Shown here piece by piece: positions 26,923 through 37,039 of a DNA stretch of 64,000 bases; position 1 is the stretch's first letter, and every line of letters begins with the position of its first letter. Source of the DNA: Ancylobacter sp. WKF20 (GTDB lineage Bacteria > Pseudomonadota > Alphaproteobacteria > Rhizobiales > Xanthobacteraceae); NCBI RefSeq assembly GCF_029760895.1, contig NZ_CP121679.1, forward strand, positions 2,680,001 through 2,744,000, written 5' to 3'. A model generated the notes under the pieces. The model was not told the DNA's origin. It did not search any database and saw only the letters and a program-made list of their open reading frames with translations. Position numbers and translations under genes: made by a program.

Positions 26923-27016
26923 TTTTTCGCAAATCAGAAATATATCCCGTATTGCGGAAATGAGAGGGGCGTGGCATGTTTTGCGCGATTTCGGAAATTC
27001 ATTCCGCAGCGCGGAA
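26923..27016. promoter_or_regulatory. iclR-gcl divergent control region with repeated dyads
   Basis: Related short elements cluster in ~95 bp: TTTTTCGCAAAT (26923), TTGCGGAAAT (26953), the exact dyad ATTTC-G-GAAAT (26988-26998) and TTCCGC-AGC-GCGGAA (27002-27016). IclR proteins bind such TTTC/GAAA-type palindromes, and this region lies between the divergent iclR and gcl starts. Binding is inferred from layout. Confidence 0.5.
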
Positions 27017-27175
27017 AGAATCCTGCCGCTCCGCAGCACGGCCCTTGCGCCGCTCGCCTGCCCTGTGGCCGCCGAAACCGGAGATTTTGAACAGTCGAGA
27101 CGGCCGGCCGGGCACCGCCGGCCCTGCGCAGAGCGGGGCGATGCCGGTTGGCTGACGACGACAGGAGGAAGTGCC

Positions 27176-28942
27176 ATGGCCAAGATGCGTGCCGTCGATG
27201 CAGCGATCCGCATTCTCGAAAAGGAAGGCGTGACGACCGCCTTCGGTGTTCCGGGTGCCGCGATCAACCCGTTCTATTCCGCCATGCGGGCGCACGGTAA
27301 GACGCGCCACATCCTCGCCCGCCACGTCGAGGCCGCCTCGCACATGGCCGAGGGCTACACCCGCGCCAAGGCGGGCAATATCGGCGTGTGCATCGGCACC
27401 TCCGGCCCCGCCGGCACCGACATGATCACCGGCCTCTATTCGGCCTCCGCCGATTCGATCCCGATCCTGTGCATCACCGGCCAGGCGCCCCGCGCCCGCC
27501 TCTACAAGGAAGACTTCCAGGCCGTCGACATCGAGTCGATCGCCAAGCCGGTCGCCAAGTGGGCCGTCATGGTCCGCGAGCCGGCGCTGGTGCCGATGGT
27601 GTTCCAGCAGGCCTTCCACGTCATGCGTTCCGGCCGTCCCGGCCCGGTGCTGATCGACCTGCCGATCGACGTCCAGCTCGCGGAAATCGAGTTCGACGAG
27701 GACACCTATTCCCCGCTCGAGGTCTACAAGCCCAAGGCGACGCGCAAGCAGGCCGAGAAGGCCATCGCCATGCTGAACGAGTCGGAGCGCCCGCTCATCG
27801 TCTCCGGCGGCGGCATCATCAACGCCGACGCTTCGGCCAAGCTCGTTGAATTCGCGGAACTTACCGGCATTCCGGTGATCCCGACCCTGATGGGCTGGGG
27901 CACCATTCCCGACGATCACGACCTGATGGCCGGCATGTGCGGCCTGCAGACCTCGCACCGCTACGGCAATGCGAACATGCTGGCCTCGGACTTCGTGTTC
28001 GGCATCGGCAACCGCTGGGCCAACCGCCACACCGGCTCGGTCGACGTCTACACCAAGGGCCGCAAGTTCATCCATGTCGACATCGAGCCGACCCAGATCG
28101 GCCGCGTCTTCGGCCCGGATCTCGGCATCGTCTCGGATGCCGGTGCGGCGCTCGACCTCTTCATCGAGGTCGCCAAGGAATACAAGGCGGCCGGCACGCT
28201 GAAGGATCGCGCGGCCTGGGCCGCCGAATGCCTCGGCCGCAAGAAGACCATGCTGCGCAAGACGCATTTCGACAACGTGCCGCTGAAGCCGCAGCGCGTC
28301 TATGAGGAGATGAACGAGGCGTTCGGCCGTCACACGCGCTACGTCTCGACCATCGGCCTCAGCCAGATTGCAGGCGCGCAAATGCTGCACGTCTACGAGC
28401 CGCGCAACTGGATCAATTGCGGCCAGGCCGGCCCCCTCGGCTGGACCCTGCCCGCCGCCCTCGGCGTCCGCGCGGCTGACCCGGACGCGGAAATCGTTGC
28501 GCTTTCAGGCGATTACGACTTCCAGTTCCTCATCGAGGAGCTCGCCGTCGGCGCCCAGCACAAGCTGCCCTACATCCATGTCGTCGTGAACAACTCCTAT
28601 CTCGGCCTGATCCGTCAGGCCCAGCGCGGCTTCAACATGGACTTCGAGGTCTCGCTGGCCTTCGACAACATCAATGCCGACGAAAATGCCGGCTATGGCG
28701 TCGACCATGTCGCGGTCGCCGAGGGTCTCGGCTGCAAGGCGGTGCGCGTCTCCTCACCCAATGAGTTCAAGGATGCCTTCACCCGCGCCAAGGCGCTGAT
28801 GAAGGAGCATCAGGTGCCGGTGGTCATGGAGTTCATCCTCGAGCGGGTGACCAACATCGCCATGGGCACCGAGATCGACGCGGTGAACGAGTTCGAGGAA
28901 GTCCTCGACCTGCCGCTCGAGAGCATCAAGGAAAACGCCTGA
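27176..28942 (+). CDS. gcl: Glyoxylate carboligase (tartronate-semialdehyde synthase)
   Basis: 588 aa ThDP/FAD enzyme of the acetolactate-synthase group; it joins two glyoxylates to tartronate semialdehyde and CO2. [16 protein letters not shown], then [20 protein letters not shown] with Val at residue 51 where most ThDP enzymes have the catalytic Glu: this substitution is a known signature of Gcl. The C-terminal ThDP motif [13 protein letters not shown]...[10 protein letters not shown] is intact. ATG 27176 follows ACAGGAGGAAG; the frame is open further upstream without a ribosome site. First gene of gcl-hyi-glxR. Confidence 0.95.
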   Translation: MAKMRAVDAAIRILEKEGVTTAFGVPGAAINPFYSAMRAHGKTRHILARHVEAASHMAEGYTRAKAGNIGVCIGTSGPAGTDMITGLYSASADSIPILCITGQAPRARLYKEDFQAVDIESIAKPVAKWAVMVREPALVPMVFQQAFHVMRSGRPGPVLIDLPIDVQLAEIEFDEDTYSPLEVYKPKATRKQAEKAIAMLNESERPLIVSGGGIINADASAKLVEFAELTGIPVIPTLMGWGTIPDDHDLMAGMCGLQTSHRYGNANMLASDFVFGIGNRWANRHTGSVDVYTKGRKFIHVDIEPTQIGRVFGPDLGIVSDAGAALDLFIEVAKEYKAAGTLKDRAAWAAECLGRKKTMLRKTHFDNVPLKPQRVYEEMNEAFGRHTRYVSTIGLSQIAGAQMLHVYEPRNWINCGQAGPLGWTLPAALGVRAADPDAEIVALSGDYDFQFLIEELAVGAQHKLPYIHVVVNNSYLGLIRQAQRGFNMDFEVSLAFDNINADENAGYGVDHVAVAEGLGCKAVRVSSPNEFKDAFTRAKALMKEHQVPVVMEFILERVTNIAMGTEIDAVNEFEEVLDLPLESIKENA

Positions 28943-29119
28943 CGCGTCGCGCCCCTCCCTCCCCTCCCCCCACAGGGCGGTGCGGGAGGGGCGCCGTCGT
29001 CGTCTGGCTTTCCCGCGGACGCGGTTTCATGCAAACGCTGCAGGCTGCGTCCATAGCTGTGTCAGCCGGTCCGCCCGGCCATCAGCCCCGTTTTCGTGAT
29101 CCCTGCCCAGGAGCGGTTC

Positions 29120-29905
29120 ATGCCCCGTTTTGCCGCCAATCTCACCATGCTCTTCAACGAGGTGCCCTTCCTCGACCGGTTCGAGAAGGCCGCCGCCGCC
29201 GGCTTCACCGGCGTCGAGTACCTCTTCCCCTATGACTTCCCGGTCGAGGAACTGGTCGCCAAGCTGAAGGCCAATGGCCTGCAGCAGGTGCTGCACAACC
29301 TGCCGGCCGGCAATTGGGGCGCCGGCGAGCGCGGCATTGCCATTCTGCCGGACCGGGTGGACGAGTTCCGCGCGGGTGTCGACAAGGCGATCACCTATGC
29401 GACCGCCTTGGGGTCGCCGCAGGTCAACATCCTCGCCGGCATCGCCCCGGCGGGCGTCGAGCGGGATGTCCTGCACAAGACCTTCGTGGAGAACCTGAAG
29501 TTCGCTGCGCCGAAGATCAAGGAAGCCGGCCTGAAGCTGCTGATCGAGCCGATCAACACGCGCGACATTCCCGGCTTCTTCCTGAACTACACGAAGCAGG
29601 CGAAGGCGATCATCGAAGAAGTTGGCTCGGACAACCTGTTCATCCAGTACGACATCTATCACATGCAGATCATGGAGGGCGATCTCGCCCGCACCATCGA
29701 GGCGAACCTACCGCAGATCGCGCATATCCAACTCGCCGACAATCCGGGCCGCTTCGAGCCGGGCACGGGCGAGATCAATTACGCATTCCTGTTCCGCCAC
29801 CTCGACGCCATCGGCTACGCCGGATGGGTCGGGTGCGAGTACAAGCCGAAGGGCGACACCGCCGCCGGCCTCGGCTGGATCAAGGCTCTCGCCCCGACGG
29901 CGTGA
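29120..29905 (+). CDS. hyi: Hydroxypyruvate isomerase
   Basis: 261 aa TIM barrel of the xylose-isomerase-like superfamily. PRFAANLTMLFNEVPFLDRF, LIEPINTRDIPGFFL (Glu), YDIYHMQIMEGDLA (Asp/His) and FEPGTGEINYAFLF are typical of Hyi, with metal-ligand Glu/Asp/His residues. It interconverts tartronate semialdehyde and hydroxypyruvate. ATG 29120 follows CAGGAGCGG. It lies between gcl and glxR, as in many glycerate-pathway operons. OtnI-type isomerases are related; the context favours Hyi. Confidence 0.92.
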   Translation: MPRFAANLTMLFNEVPFLDRFEKAAAAGFTGVEYLFPYDFPVEELVAKLKANGLQQVLHNLPAGNWGAGERGIAILPDRVDEFRAGVDKAITYATALGSPQVNILAGIAPAGVERDVLHKTFVENLKFAAPKIKEAGLKLLIEPINTRDIPGFFLNYTKQAKAIIEEVGSDNLFIQYDIYHMQIMEGDLARTIEANLPQIAHIQLADNPGRFEPGTGEINYAFLFRHLDAIGYAGWVGCEYKPKGDTAAGLGWIKALAPTA

Positions 29906-29949
29906 GCGGCGCGGTCAACAACATAGTCTAGGAAACGAGGACATCTGAG

Positions 29950-30840
29950 ATGGCGAAGGTTGGATTTGTCGGTCTCGGCATCATGGGCGCGCCGATGGCG
30001 GGCCACCTGATCGATGCGGGCCATGAGCTGTATCTCTACGACATCAAGCCGGTTCCGGCCGAGCTGACGGGCAAGGGCGGCATTGCCGCCGCGACCGCCA
30101 CCGAGGTGGCGAAGAACGCCGACATCATCATCACCATGGTGCCGGATACCCCGCATGTGGCGGCCGCGCTGTTCGGCGAGAACGGCATCGCGGCGGGGCT
30201 GACGCCGGGCAAGATCGTGGTCGATATGAGCTCGATCGCTCCGGTCGAGACCAAGGAATTCGCCAAGAAGATCAACGAGCTCGGCTGCGACTATCTCGAC
30301 GCGCCGGTCTCCGGCGGCGAGGTCGGCGCCAAGGCCGCCTCGCTCACCATCATGGTCGGCGGCCCCGAGGGCGCCTTCGAGACGGTGAAGCCGCTCTTCG
30401 AGAAGATGGGCAAGAACATCACTCTGGTCGGCGGCAATGGCGACGGCCAGACCACCAAGGTGGCGAACCAGATCATCGTCGCGCTGAACATCCTCGCCGT
30501 CGGCGAGGCGCTGCTCTTCGCCTCCAAGGCGGGCGCCGACCCGGCCAAGGTGCGCCAGGCGCTGATGGGCGGCTTCGCCAATTCGCGCATTCTGGAAGTG
30601 CATGGCGAGCGCATGATCAAGCGCACCTTCAACCCGGGCTTCCGCATCGAGCTGCACCAGAAGGACCTGAACCTGGCGCTGAACGGCGCGCGGCAGATGC
30701 AGATGTCGCTGCCCTCGACGGCGCTGGCGCAGCAGCTGTTCAGCGCCTGCGCGGCCAATGGCGGCGCGGCGTGGGACCACTCGGCCCTCGTCAAGGCGCT
30801 TGAGCTGCTGGCCAACCACCAGGTCGCCCCCGACGCGTGA
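29950..30840 (+). CDS. glxR: Tartronate semialdehyde reductase
   Basis: 296 aa beta-hydroxyacid dehydrogenase. VGFVGLGIMGAPMAGHLIDA is the NAD(P)-binding and signature segment, DAPVSGGEVGAKAA is the substrate-binding motif, and the catalytic Lys lies in GQTTKVANQIIVA. It reduces tartronate semialdehyde to D-glycerate and completes the glyoxylate-to-glycerate route begun by Gcl. Starts at ATG 29950 after GAAACGAGGAC, 44 bp after hyi, and is followed by a strong terminator. GarR is an alternative name for the same activity. Confidence 0.93.
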   Translation: MAKVGFVGLGIMGAPMAGHLIDAGHELYLYDIKPVPAELTGKGGIAAATATEVAKNADIIITMVPDTPHVAAALFGENGIAAGLTPGKIVVDMSSIAPVETKEFAKKINELGCDYLDAPVSGGEVGAKAASLTIMVGGPEGAFETVKPLFEKMGKNITLVGGNGDGQTTKVANQIIVALNILAVGEALLFASKAGADPAKVRQALMGGFANSRILEVHGERMIKRTFNPGFRIELHQKDLNLALNGARQMQMSLPSTALAQQLFSACAANGGAAWDHSALVKALELLANHQVAPDA

Positions 30841-30872
30841 GTGGCGGGCACGTCCAATCAGACATAGCCGGA

Positions 30873-30908
30873 GTTCGGGGGCGCATGCGCCCCCGAACCA
30901 TTTTCAAA
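30873..30908 (+). terminator. Intrinsic terminator of gcl-hyi-glxR
   Basis: A perfect 26-bp palindrome (30873-30898; arm GTTCGGGGGCGCA) ends the glxR transcript, followed by CATTTTC. It separates the IclR-controlled unit from the panE2 operon. Confidence 0.8.
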
Positions 30909-31114
30909 AACAGTAAGCATTGCTGTCCCGCCAGTCGAGATGAGTGCCTGACGTAGTCTTTTGCGCCATACGGAAGACAATTGTTCTGGCCTTTACACGG
31001 TGGACAAGCCGGCGCCCGGCGACGTAATCTATCGTGTGCGTCGCAAACACGCCCCGCGAAGACCGCGAAGCGGCACAACATGCGCGACGTATTATCACGC
31101 CCAACACATCGCTC
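30909..31114. other. Non-coding gap before the panE2 promoter
   Basis: About 200 bp with base composition less GC-rich than the neighbours. Minus-strand frames through this part have no ribosome site. I see nothing else supportable in it. Confidence 0.45.
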
Positions 31115-31159
31115 TTGACTAGGGTCCAAACCTCCCTAATCATGGCATACAAAATACCA
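31115..31159 (+). promoter_or_regulatory. Promoter and full oxalate-regulon operator before panE2
   Basis: TTGACT (31115-31120), a 16-nt spacer and TAATCA (31137-31142) make a plausible sigma-70 promoter. Directly downstream, TGGCAT-ACAAA-ATACCA (31143-31159) is a full copy of the island palindrome, so it would cover the transcription start: a classic repressor position. The panE2 ATG is 50 nt further on. Confidence 0.55.
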
Positions 31160-31209
31160 AACAAGATGCCGTGCGCCGCGGGGGCAGCACGGTCGCAGGA
31201 GGGAGTCCA

Positions 31210-32187
31210 ATGAAGGTCTGCATCTATGGTGCTGGCGCAATCGGTGGCTATGTCGGCGTTCAGCTGAAGCGTGCCGGCGTCGATGTCAGCCTGGTGGCGC
31301 GTGGCGCGCACCTCGAGGCCATGAAGAAGAATGGCCTGAAGCTGCTCATCGACGGCGAAGAGCGCGTGGAGCACATTCCCTGCTCCGACAACCCGGCCGA
31401 TCTCGGCCCGCAGGATTACGTCATCGTCGCCCTCAAGGCGCATTCGGTGCCGGGCGTCGTTGACGCCATGCAGCCGCTGCTGGGCAATGACACCGCCGTC
31501 GTCACCGCCGTCAACGGCGTGCCGTACTGGTACTATTACAAGCATGGCGCCCACCTCGAGGGTAAGACGCTCGAGAGCGTCGATCCGGGCAGCAAGCAGT
31601 GGAACGGCCTGCGCCCCGAGCGCGCCATTGGCTGCATCGTCTATCCGGCGACGGAAGTGGTCGAGCCGGGCGTGATCAAGCACGTCTATGGCGACAAGTT
31701 CCCGCTGGGCGAGCCCTCGGGCGAGATCACCGAGCGCGCGACCAAGCTCTCCGAGGCCTTCGCCGCCGGCGGCATGCGCGCCCCGGTGCTGCCGAACATC
31801 CGCGACGAGCTGTGGCTGAAGCTGTGGGGCAATCTCTGCTTCAACCCGATCAGCGCGCTGACCCACGCGACCCTCGACGTGATCGCCTCCGACCCCGGCA
31901 CCCGCGCTGTCGCCAAGGCGATGATGCTGGAAGCGCAGGAGATCGCGGTGCAGTCCGGCGTGAACTTCCGCGTCGGCGTCGAGCGCCGCATTGATGGCGC
32001 GGGCGCCGTCGGTGCCCACAAGACCTCGATGCTGCAGGATCTCGAGCGCTCGCGCGCCATGGAGATCGACGCGCTGGTGACCGTGGTCCAGGAAATGGGC
32101 CGTCTCGCGGGCATCCCGACCCCGACCATCGACATCGTGCTCGCCCTGGTTCGCCAGCGCGCGCAGATCGCCGGCTGCTACAACTGA
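31210..32187 (+). CDS. panE2: Ketopantoate-reductase-like protein, probable oxalyl-CoA reductase (PanE2)
   Basis: 325 aa. N-terminal Rossmann motif GAGAIGG (residues 7-13), the ApbA/PanE catalytic Lys in DELWLKLWGNLCFNP and a C-terminal helical domain with DLERSRAMEIDALV. Nominal family: 2-dehydropantoate 2-reductase. In Methylobacterium extorquens a panE homologue (PanE2) reduces oxalyl-CoA to glyoxylate and is the main oxalate assimilation enzyme. Because this gene sits with oxc/frc, has the oxalate operator and lacks pantothenate genes nearby, I favour that function. ATG 31210 follows AGGAGGGAG. Confidence 0.75.
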   Translation: MKVCIYGAGAIGGYVGVQLKRAGVDVSLVARGAHLEAMKKNGLKLLIDGEERVEHIPCSDNPADLGPQDYVIVALKAHSVPGVVDAMQPLLGNDTAVVTAVNGVPYWYYYKHGAHLEGKTLESVDPGSKQWNGLRPERAIGCIVYPATEVVEPGVIKHVYGDKFPLGEPSGEITERATKLSEAFAAGGMRAPVLPNIRDELWLKLWGNLCFNPISALTHATLDVIASDPGTRAVAKAMMLEAQEIAVQSGVNFRVGVERRIDGAGAVGAHKTSMLQDLERSRAMEIDALVTVVQEMGRLAGIPTPTIDIVLALVRQRAQIAGCYN

Positions 32188-32199
32188 GTTTCCTGCACG

Positions 32200-32973
32200 A
32201 TGGCACATTGGGTTCGTTACAGCCGCGCGGGCGTGACCGGTTTCGGCACGCTCGACGGCGACACCATCTCCGTTCACTCCGGCAACATGTTCAACGGGGC
32301 CCAGCCGACCGGGGAGCGCATCGCGCTCTCCGAGGTCGCGCTGCTGGCGCCGACCGAGCCGACCAAGATCCTGGCGCTGTGGAACAATTTCCACGCGCTG
32401 GCGGCCAAGCTGAATTCGCCGGTGCCGCAGGATCCGCTCTATCTGCTCAAGGCCGGCTCCAGCCTCACCACCCCCGGCGCCACGGTGAAGCGGCCCGGCT
32501 CCTATGATGGCAAGATCGTCTATGAGGGCGAGCTCGGCATCATCATCGGCAAGACGGCGACCGCCATCTCCGAGGACGAAGCCGGCGACCATATCTTCGG
32601 CTACACCTGCGTGAACGACATCACGGCGGCCGACATCATCAACAAGGACGCGACCTTCGCCCAGTGGGTGCGGGCCAAGAGCTTCGACGGTTTCGGCCCC
32701 TTCGGCCCGGTCGTGGCGACCGGTGTCGAACCGTCCAGCCTCGTCGTGCGCACCGTGCTGAACGGCCAGGAGCGCCAGAACTACCCGATCAGCGACATGA
32801 TCTTCTCGGCCCGCCAGCTGGTGAGCCGGATCTCCCACGACATGACGCTGAACCCCGGCGACCTCATCTGCTGCGGCACGTCGATCGGGGTGGGAACGAT
32901 GAAAGAACCCTCCAACGCGGTGGACATCGTGATCGAGGGCATCGGGACGCTCAGCAACACTTTCGTGCAGTAG
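32200..32973 (+). CDS. Fumarylacetoacetate hydrolase family protein
   Basis: 257 aa, single FAH domain (~70-255). Metal-binding and fold motifs: [11 protein letters not shown] (Glu ligands), [18 protein letters not shown] (Asp), [17 protein letters not shown] and [11 protein letters not shown]. The family cleaves or tautomerises/decarboxylates beta-keto acids (acylpyruvases, oxaloacetate decarboxylases, fumarylpyruvate hydrolases). Starts 12 bp after panE2, so it is in the same operon and under the same operator. Its job in oxalate or glyoxylate metabolism is not established; a 2-oxo diacid such as oxaloacetate is a reasonable guess. Confidence 0.8.
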   Translation: MAHWVRYSRAGVTGFGTLDGDTISVHSGNMFNGAQPTGERIALSEVALLAPTEPTKILALWNNFHALAAKLNSPVPQDPLYLLKAGSSLTTPGATVKRPGSYDGKIVYEGELGIIIGKTATAISEDEAGDHIFGYTCVNDITAADIINKDATFAQWVRAKSFDGFGPFGPVVATGVEPSSLVVRTVLNGQERQNYPISDMIFSARQLVSRISHDMTLNPGDLICCGTSIGVGTMKEPSNAVDIVIEGIGTLSNTFVQ

Positions 32974-33071
32974 CGTCTCGGCGCATCAGCGCCTATAGGG
33001 AAATAGGATACGCCAATCGACGGGAGCGCCCGGCGCGCTCCCGGCCGCGCGGTTGTGGAGGAGCGGGACTA

Positions 33072-34270
<1,199 letters not shown>

Positions 34271-34271
<1 letters not shown>

Positions 34272-35167
34272 TGTCCATTCTCATCAACAAAGACACCAAG
34301 CTGATCACCCAGGGCTTCACCGGCAAGAATGGCACGTTCCATTCCGAGCAGGCGCTGGCCTATGGCACCAAGGTCGTCGGCGGCACCTCGCCGGGCAAGG
34401 GTGGCTCCACCCATCTCGGCCTGCCGGTGTTCGACACCGTCGCCGAAGCGCGTGAGAAGACCGGTGCCGATGCGTCGGTCATCTATGTGCCGCCGCCGGG
34501 CGCCGCTGATGCGATCTGCGAGGCCATCGCGGCCGAGATCCCGCTCATCGTCTGCATCACCGAGGGCATTCCGGTGCTCGACATGGTGAAGGTGCGCCGC
34601 GCGCTGGATGGTTCCAAGTCCCGCCTCGTCGGCCCGAACTGCCCCGGCATCGTCACCGCCGGCGAGTCGAAAATCGGCATCATGCCGGCCAACATCTTCA
34701 AGAAGGGCAATGTCGGCGTCGTCTCGCGCTCCGGCACGCTGACCTATGAGGCCGTGTTCCAGACCTCGCAGGAAGGCCTCGGCCAGACCACGGCGGTCGG
34801 CATCGGCGGCGACCCGGTGAAGGGCACCGAGTTCATCGACGTGCTCGAGCTGTTCCTGGCCGATGACGCGACCGAGTCGATCATCATGATCGGCGAGATC
34901 GGCGGCTCGGCGGAGGAAGAAGCGGCGCAGTTCCTCAAGGACGAAGCCAAGCGCGGCCGCAAGAAGCCGATGGTTGGCTTCATCGCCGGCCGCACCGCCC
35001 CTCCCGGCCGCCGCATGGGCCATGCCGGCGCCATCATCTCCGGTGGCAAGGGCGGCGCCGAGGACAAGATCGCGGCGATGGAAGAGGCCGGCATCGTGGT
35101 CTCCCCCTCCCCGGCGCGCCTCGGCAAGACGCTGGTCGATGTGCTGAACAAGCGCGTCGCCGCCTGA
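34271..35167 (+). CDS. sucD: Succinyl-CoA synthetase alpha subunit or malate thiokinase
   Basis: 298 aa. N-terminal CoA-binding domain ([20 protein letters not shown]), [20 protein letters not shown], and the phosphohistidine loop in [11 protein letters not shown] (catalytic His). It partners the beta subunit, with ATGA overlap at 34269-34272 showing tight coupling. A strong terminator follows. Specificity (succinate or malate) cannot be settled by reading alone. Confidence 0.85.
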
Positions 35168-35192
35168 CGCAGCGCAACATAAGCTGACGGAA

Positions 35193-35226
35193 AACCCCGC
35201 GTCGGATGCCCGGCGCGGGGTTTTTT
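35193..35226. terminator. Bidirectional terminator between sucD and the 42-aa gene
   Basis: CCCCGCGTCGG (35195-35205), a 4-nt loop, then CCGGCGCGGGG (35210-35220) pair over 11 positions with one wobble. TTTTTT follows on the plus strand (sucD side). On the minus strand TTTTCC follows, so it can also end the transcript of the small minus-strand gene at 35290-35418. Confidence 0.8.
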
Positions 35227-35289
35227 CATGTCGACAGGGTCCGAAGTGTTAGGTCGCTCGCGGCCATCAGGCGCGTGGCGCCGCCCGCC

Positions 35290-35418
35290 TCAGACCGGGA
35301 AGCACTCGGGCGCAAGCACCGCAACATCTTCGCTATCAAGGGTTTGGACGAGCATGATGGTCATCCAGGCATGACACGCGATGAGCAGCGGCAGCACGGG
35401 AAAGACTGACTCAAACAT
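35290..35418 (-). CDS. 42-aa hydrophobic small protein, candidate member of the oxalate regulon
   Basis: Short minus-strand frame starting MFESVFPVLPLLIACHAWMT, continuing IMLVQTLDSEDVAVL and ending APECFPV. ATG 35418 is preceded by CGGAG at 6-nt spacing. Residues ~5-25 are hydrophobic enough for one membrane helix; the tail is acidic with Cys39. GC at third positions is ~70 %, above a random AT-richer gap but below the neighbours. The unit is bounded by a full TGGTAT-N5-ATACCA operator 57 bp upstream and by a terminator downstream. I recognise no family. It could be a small subunit or modulator of an oxalate transporter, but this is inference from co-regulation. Confidence 0.55.
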   Translation of the reverse strand: MFESVFPVLPLLIACHAWMTIMLVQTLDSEDVAVLAPECFPV

Positions 35419-35475
35419 GTGCGGCTCCGATCCTCGATCCTATTGCAGTGCAACGTAATCGAAGTCGAATGTTTC

Positions 35476-35492
35476 TGGTATACCTAATACCA
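35476..35492 (-). promoter_or_regulatory. Full oxalate-regulon operator before the 42-aa gene
   Basis: TGGTAT-ACCTA-ATACCA on the plus strand is a perfect 6-bp inverted repeat with 5-nt spacer, the best copy in the window. No plus-strand gene follows it; on the minus strand it lies 57 bp before the 42-aa start. A possible minus-strand promoter is TTCAGC-N17-TATTAG, whose -10 would fall in the operator. Confidence 0.55.
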
Positions 35493-35603
35493 CGGAGCCG
35501 CTTTGCGCTGAACGCATGGCAAGGCTACGCCTAGGCAGGGCGATGTCCCTACCGAGGCGCATGATGTCGATGTCGTTAAAGGTCGATGAGAGAGGCGGTT
35601 AGC

Positions 35604-37016
35604 TCAGTTAGCCGTCGCGGCGGGGACCGGCAGGCCCCACTTCGAGAAGGCCTCGCGGAACGCCTGATCGCCCGGCACGCCCTTTTCCAGCACCAGAATC
35701 GCCCGCCGGCCGTTCTCGAACACCACCGGCAGATCGAGGAAGTTGCGGGTGATGAGCAGGCCAAGATTGCGCTGGCGGTCGGTCTCGATGGCCGAGAGGC
35801 CGATGAGGAAGAAGCCCGGCGCCACGCGAACCGGCAGGCCGATCAGCGGAACGCCCTGCGCGCCTTCCGAGGCCTTGGCGCGCATGCCCGGCACGGTGCC
35901 GGCATTGCCGAGGTCGAAATTCGGCGGCAGCTCGAACTGCACCTCGATGATGTGTGAGGCGGGAATGCCCGGATCCTGATTGCGGCGCAGCCGCAGGGTC
36001 ACCTTTACATTGCGATCGGGAATGGTGACCACGGCGCGGATACCGATATCCGGCCCCGTACCGTTCTGTCCCTGGAACGTCTCGGTGCTCCAGACGACAT
36101 TGCCGACATATTGCTGCAGGCTCTGCTCGCCGCCGCCGGCGCTTTCCTCGAACATCACGGCGCGCTGGGCAACGCCCACGCCCGCGCCCTGCGGGGCGAC
36201 GACGGGCGCCGCCGCCGGGGCGGTGCGCGTGCTGTCCGGAGCCGCTTGGGCAATGCGATCGTTGGACTTCGTGACCTCGGGGCCGGACGGCGCCGCCGTG
36301 TCGGTCTCCGCCACAGGCGCGGGCGCCGAGGCGCCGCCACCATTGACGAGGGCGAGGATGGTATCGCGCTGCGTGAAGCCGACCACGCCCGCGCCAATCA
36401 GCAGAAGGGCGGCGACGGCAAGGGCGATGAGACGACCACGCCCACCCTTGGCCGGCGTGTCGTCCTCGACAGCAGCATGACGCTCGCCGGTGAGACGGGC
36501 ATTGAAGCCGTCGCCCGCCTCCTCATCCGGCCGAAGACCGGAAAAATCCTGCGTCGCCGAGAGGGCCGGATCATCGGCCCACGAATCGCGCCCGGCCCGA
36601 CCCGCGGCAAGGGCCGTCAGTTCGTCATCGTCGCTTTCGGGAGCCGGCGCTGCCGGACGGCGGGGCGCCGAGAAGGCGTCGCGCGCGGCCTGCGGCACAC
36701 GGGGCGCCGCGACCGGTGCCGGCTCAGCTGGTGCGGGGGCGGCGGCGGGAGCGGGAGCGGCAACCGGCGCCGGCGGCACCACGGCCTCCGCCACCGGCTC
36801 GTCCGCTCCGGCATAATCCTGCTCCAGACGCCGGATGGCCTCTTCGAGCGAGAGCTGCTCCCGCTCGATATCCTGATCACGCAGCGGCGGATCAGCATTG
36901 CGCAGCTGCGCCAGCAGCGCCCGGCGCGCCCGATCATAGACAGTCCGGCGACCCGCCTCGGAACGATCCGGGAGGCCGCCAATGGCACGCGCGAGGAGCG
37001 GATAGTAATCGGCCAT
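35604..37016 (-). CDS. Conserved hypothetical membrane-anchored protein
   Basis: 470 aa. Residues 1-70 (MADYYPLLARAIGGLPDRSE, YDRARRALLAQLR) form a conserved N-terminal segment seen in Hyphomicrobiales hypotheticals. A Pro/Ala-rich linker (~75-130) and an acidic region follow, then one transmembrane helix near residue 205 (LIALAVAALLLIGAGVVGF). The C-terminal ~200 residues are a soluble domain (EVQFELPPNFDLGNAGT, ITRNFLDLPVVFENGRRAIL), likely periplasmic. Function unknown. It lies 23 bp after purA on the same strand and may be co-transcribed with it. Confidence 0.75.
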   Translation of the reverse strand: MADYYPLLARAIGGLPDRSEAGRRTVYDRARRALLAQLRNADPPLRDQDIEREQLSLEEAIRRLEQDYAGADEPVAEAVVPPAPVAAPAPAAAPAPAEPAPVAAPRVPQAARDAFSAPRRPAAPAPESDDDELTALAAGRAGRDSWADDPALSATQDFSGLRPDEEAGDGFNARLTGERHAAVEDDTPAKGGRGRLIALAVAALLLIGAGVVGFTQRDTILALVNGGGASAPAPVAETDTAAPSGPEVTKSNDRIAQAAPDSTRTAPAAAPVVAPQGAGVGVAQRAVMFEESAGGGEQSLQQYVGNVVWSTETFQGQNGTGPDIGIRAVVTIPDRNVKVTLRLRRNQDPGIPASHIIEVQFELPPNFDLGNAGTVPGMRAKASEGAQGVPLIGLPVRVAPGFFLIGLSAIETDRQRNLGLLITRNFLDLPVVFENGRRAILVLEKGVPGDQAFREAFSKWGLPVPAATAN

Positions 37017-37039
37017 TACGCTACGATGTCACTTCGCGT

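Noticed and set aside
30904..31141. Possible 79-codon minus-strand gene divergent from panE2
   Set aside because: Its ATG (31141-31143 area) is inside the operator/promoter, there is no ribosome site, and codon composition is atypical.
30904..32838. 644-codon minus-strand frame opposite panE2 and the FAH gene
   Set aside because: Shadow of coding sequence; the part outside (30904-31140) has no ribosome site or family.
35592..35613. tRNA-like string GGCGGTTAGCTCAGTTAGCC
   Set aside because: Resembles a D-arm but there is no acceptor or anticodon stem, and it overlaps the stop of the minus-strand hypothetical gene.
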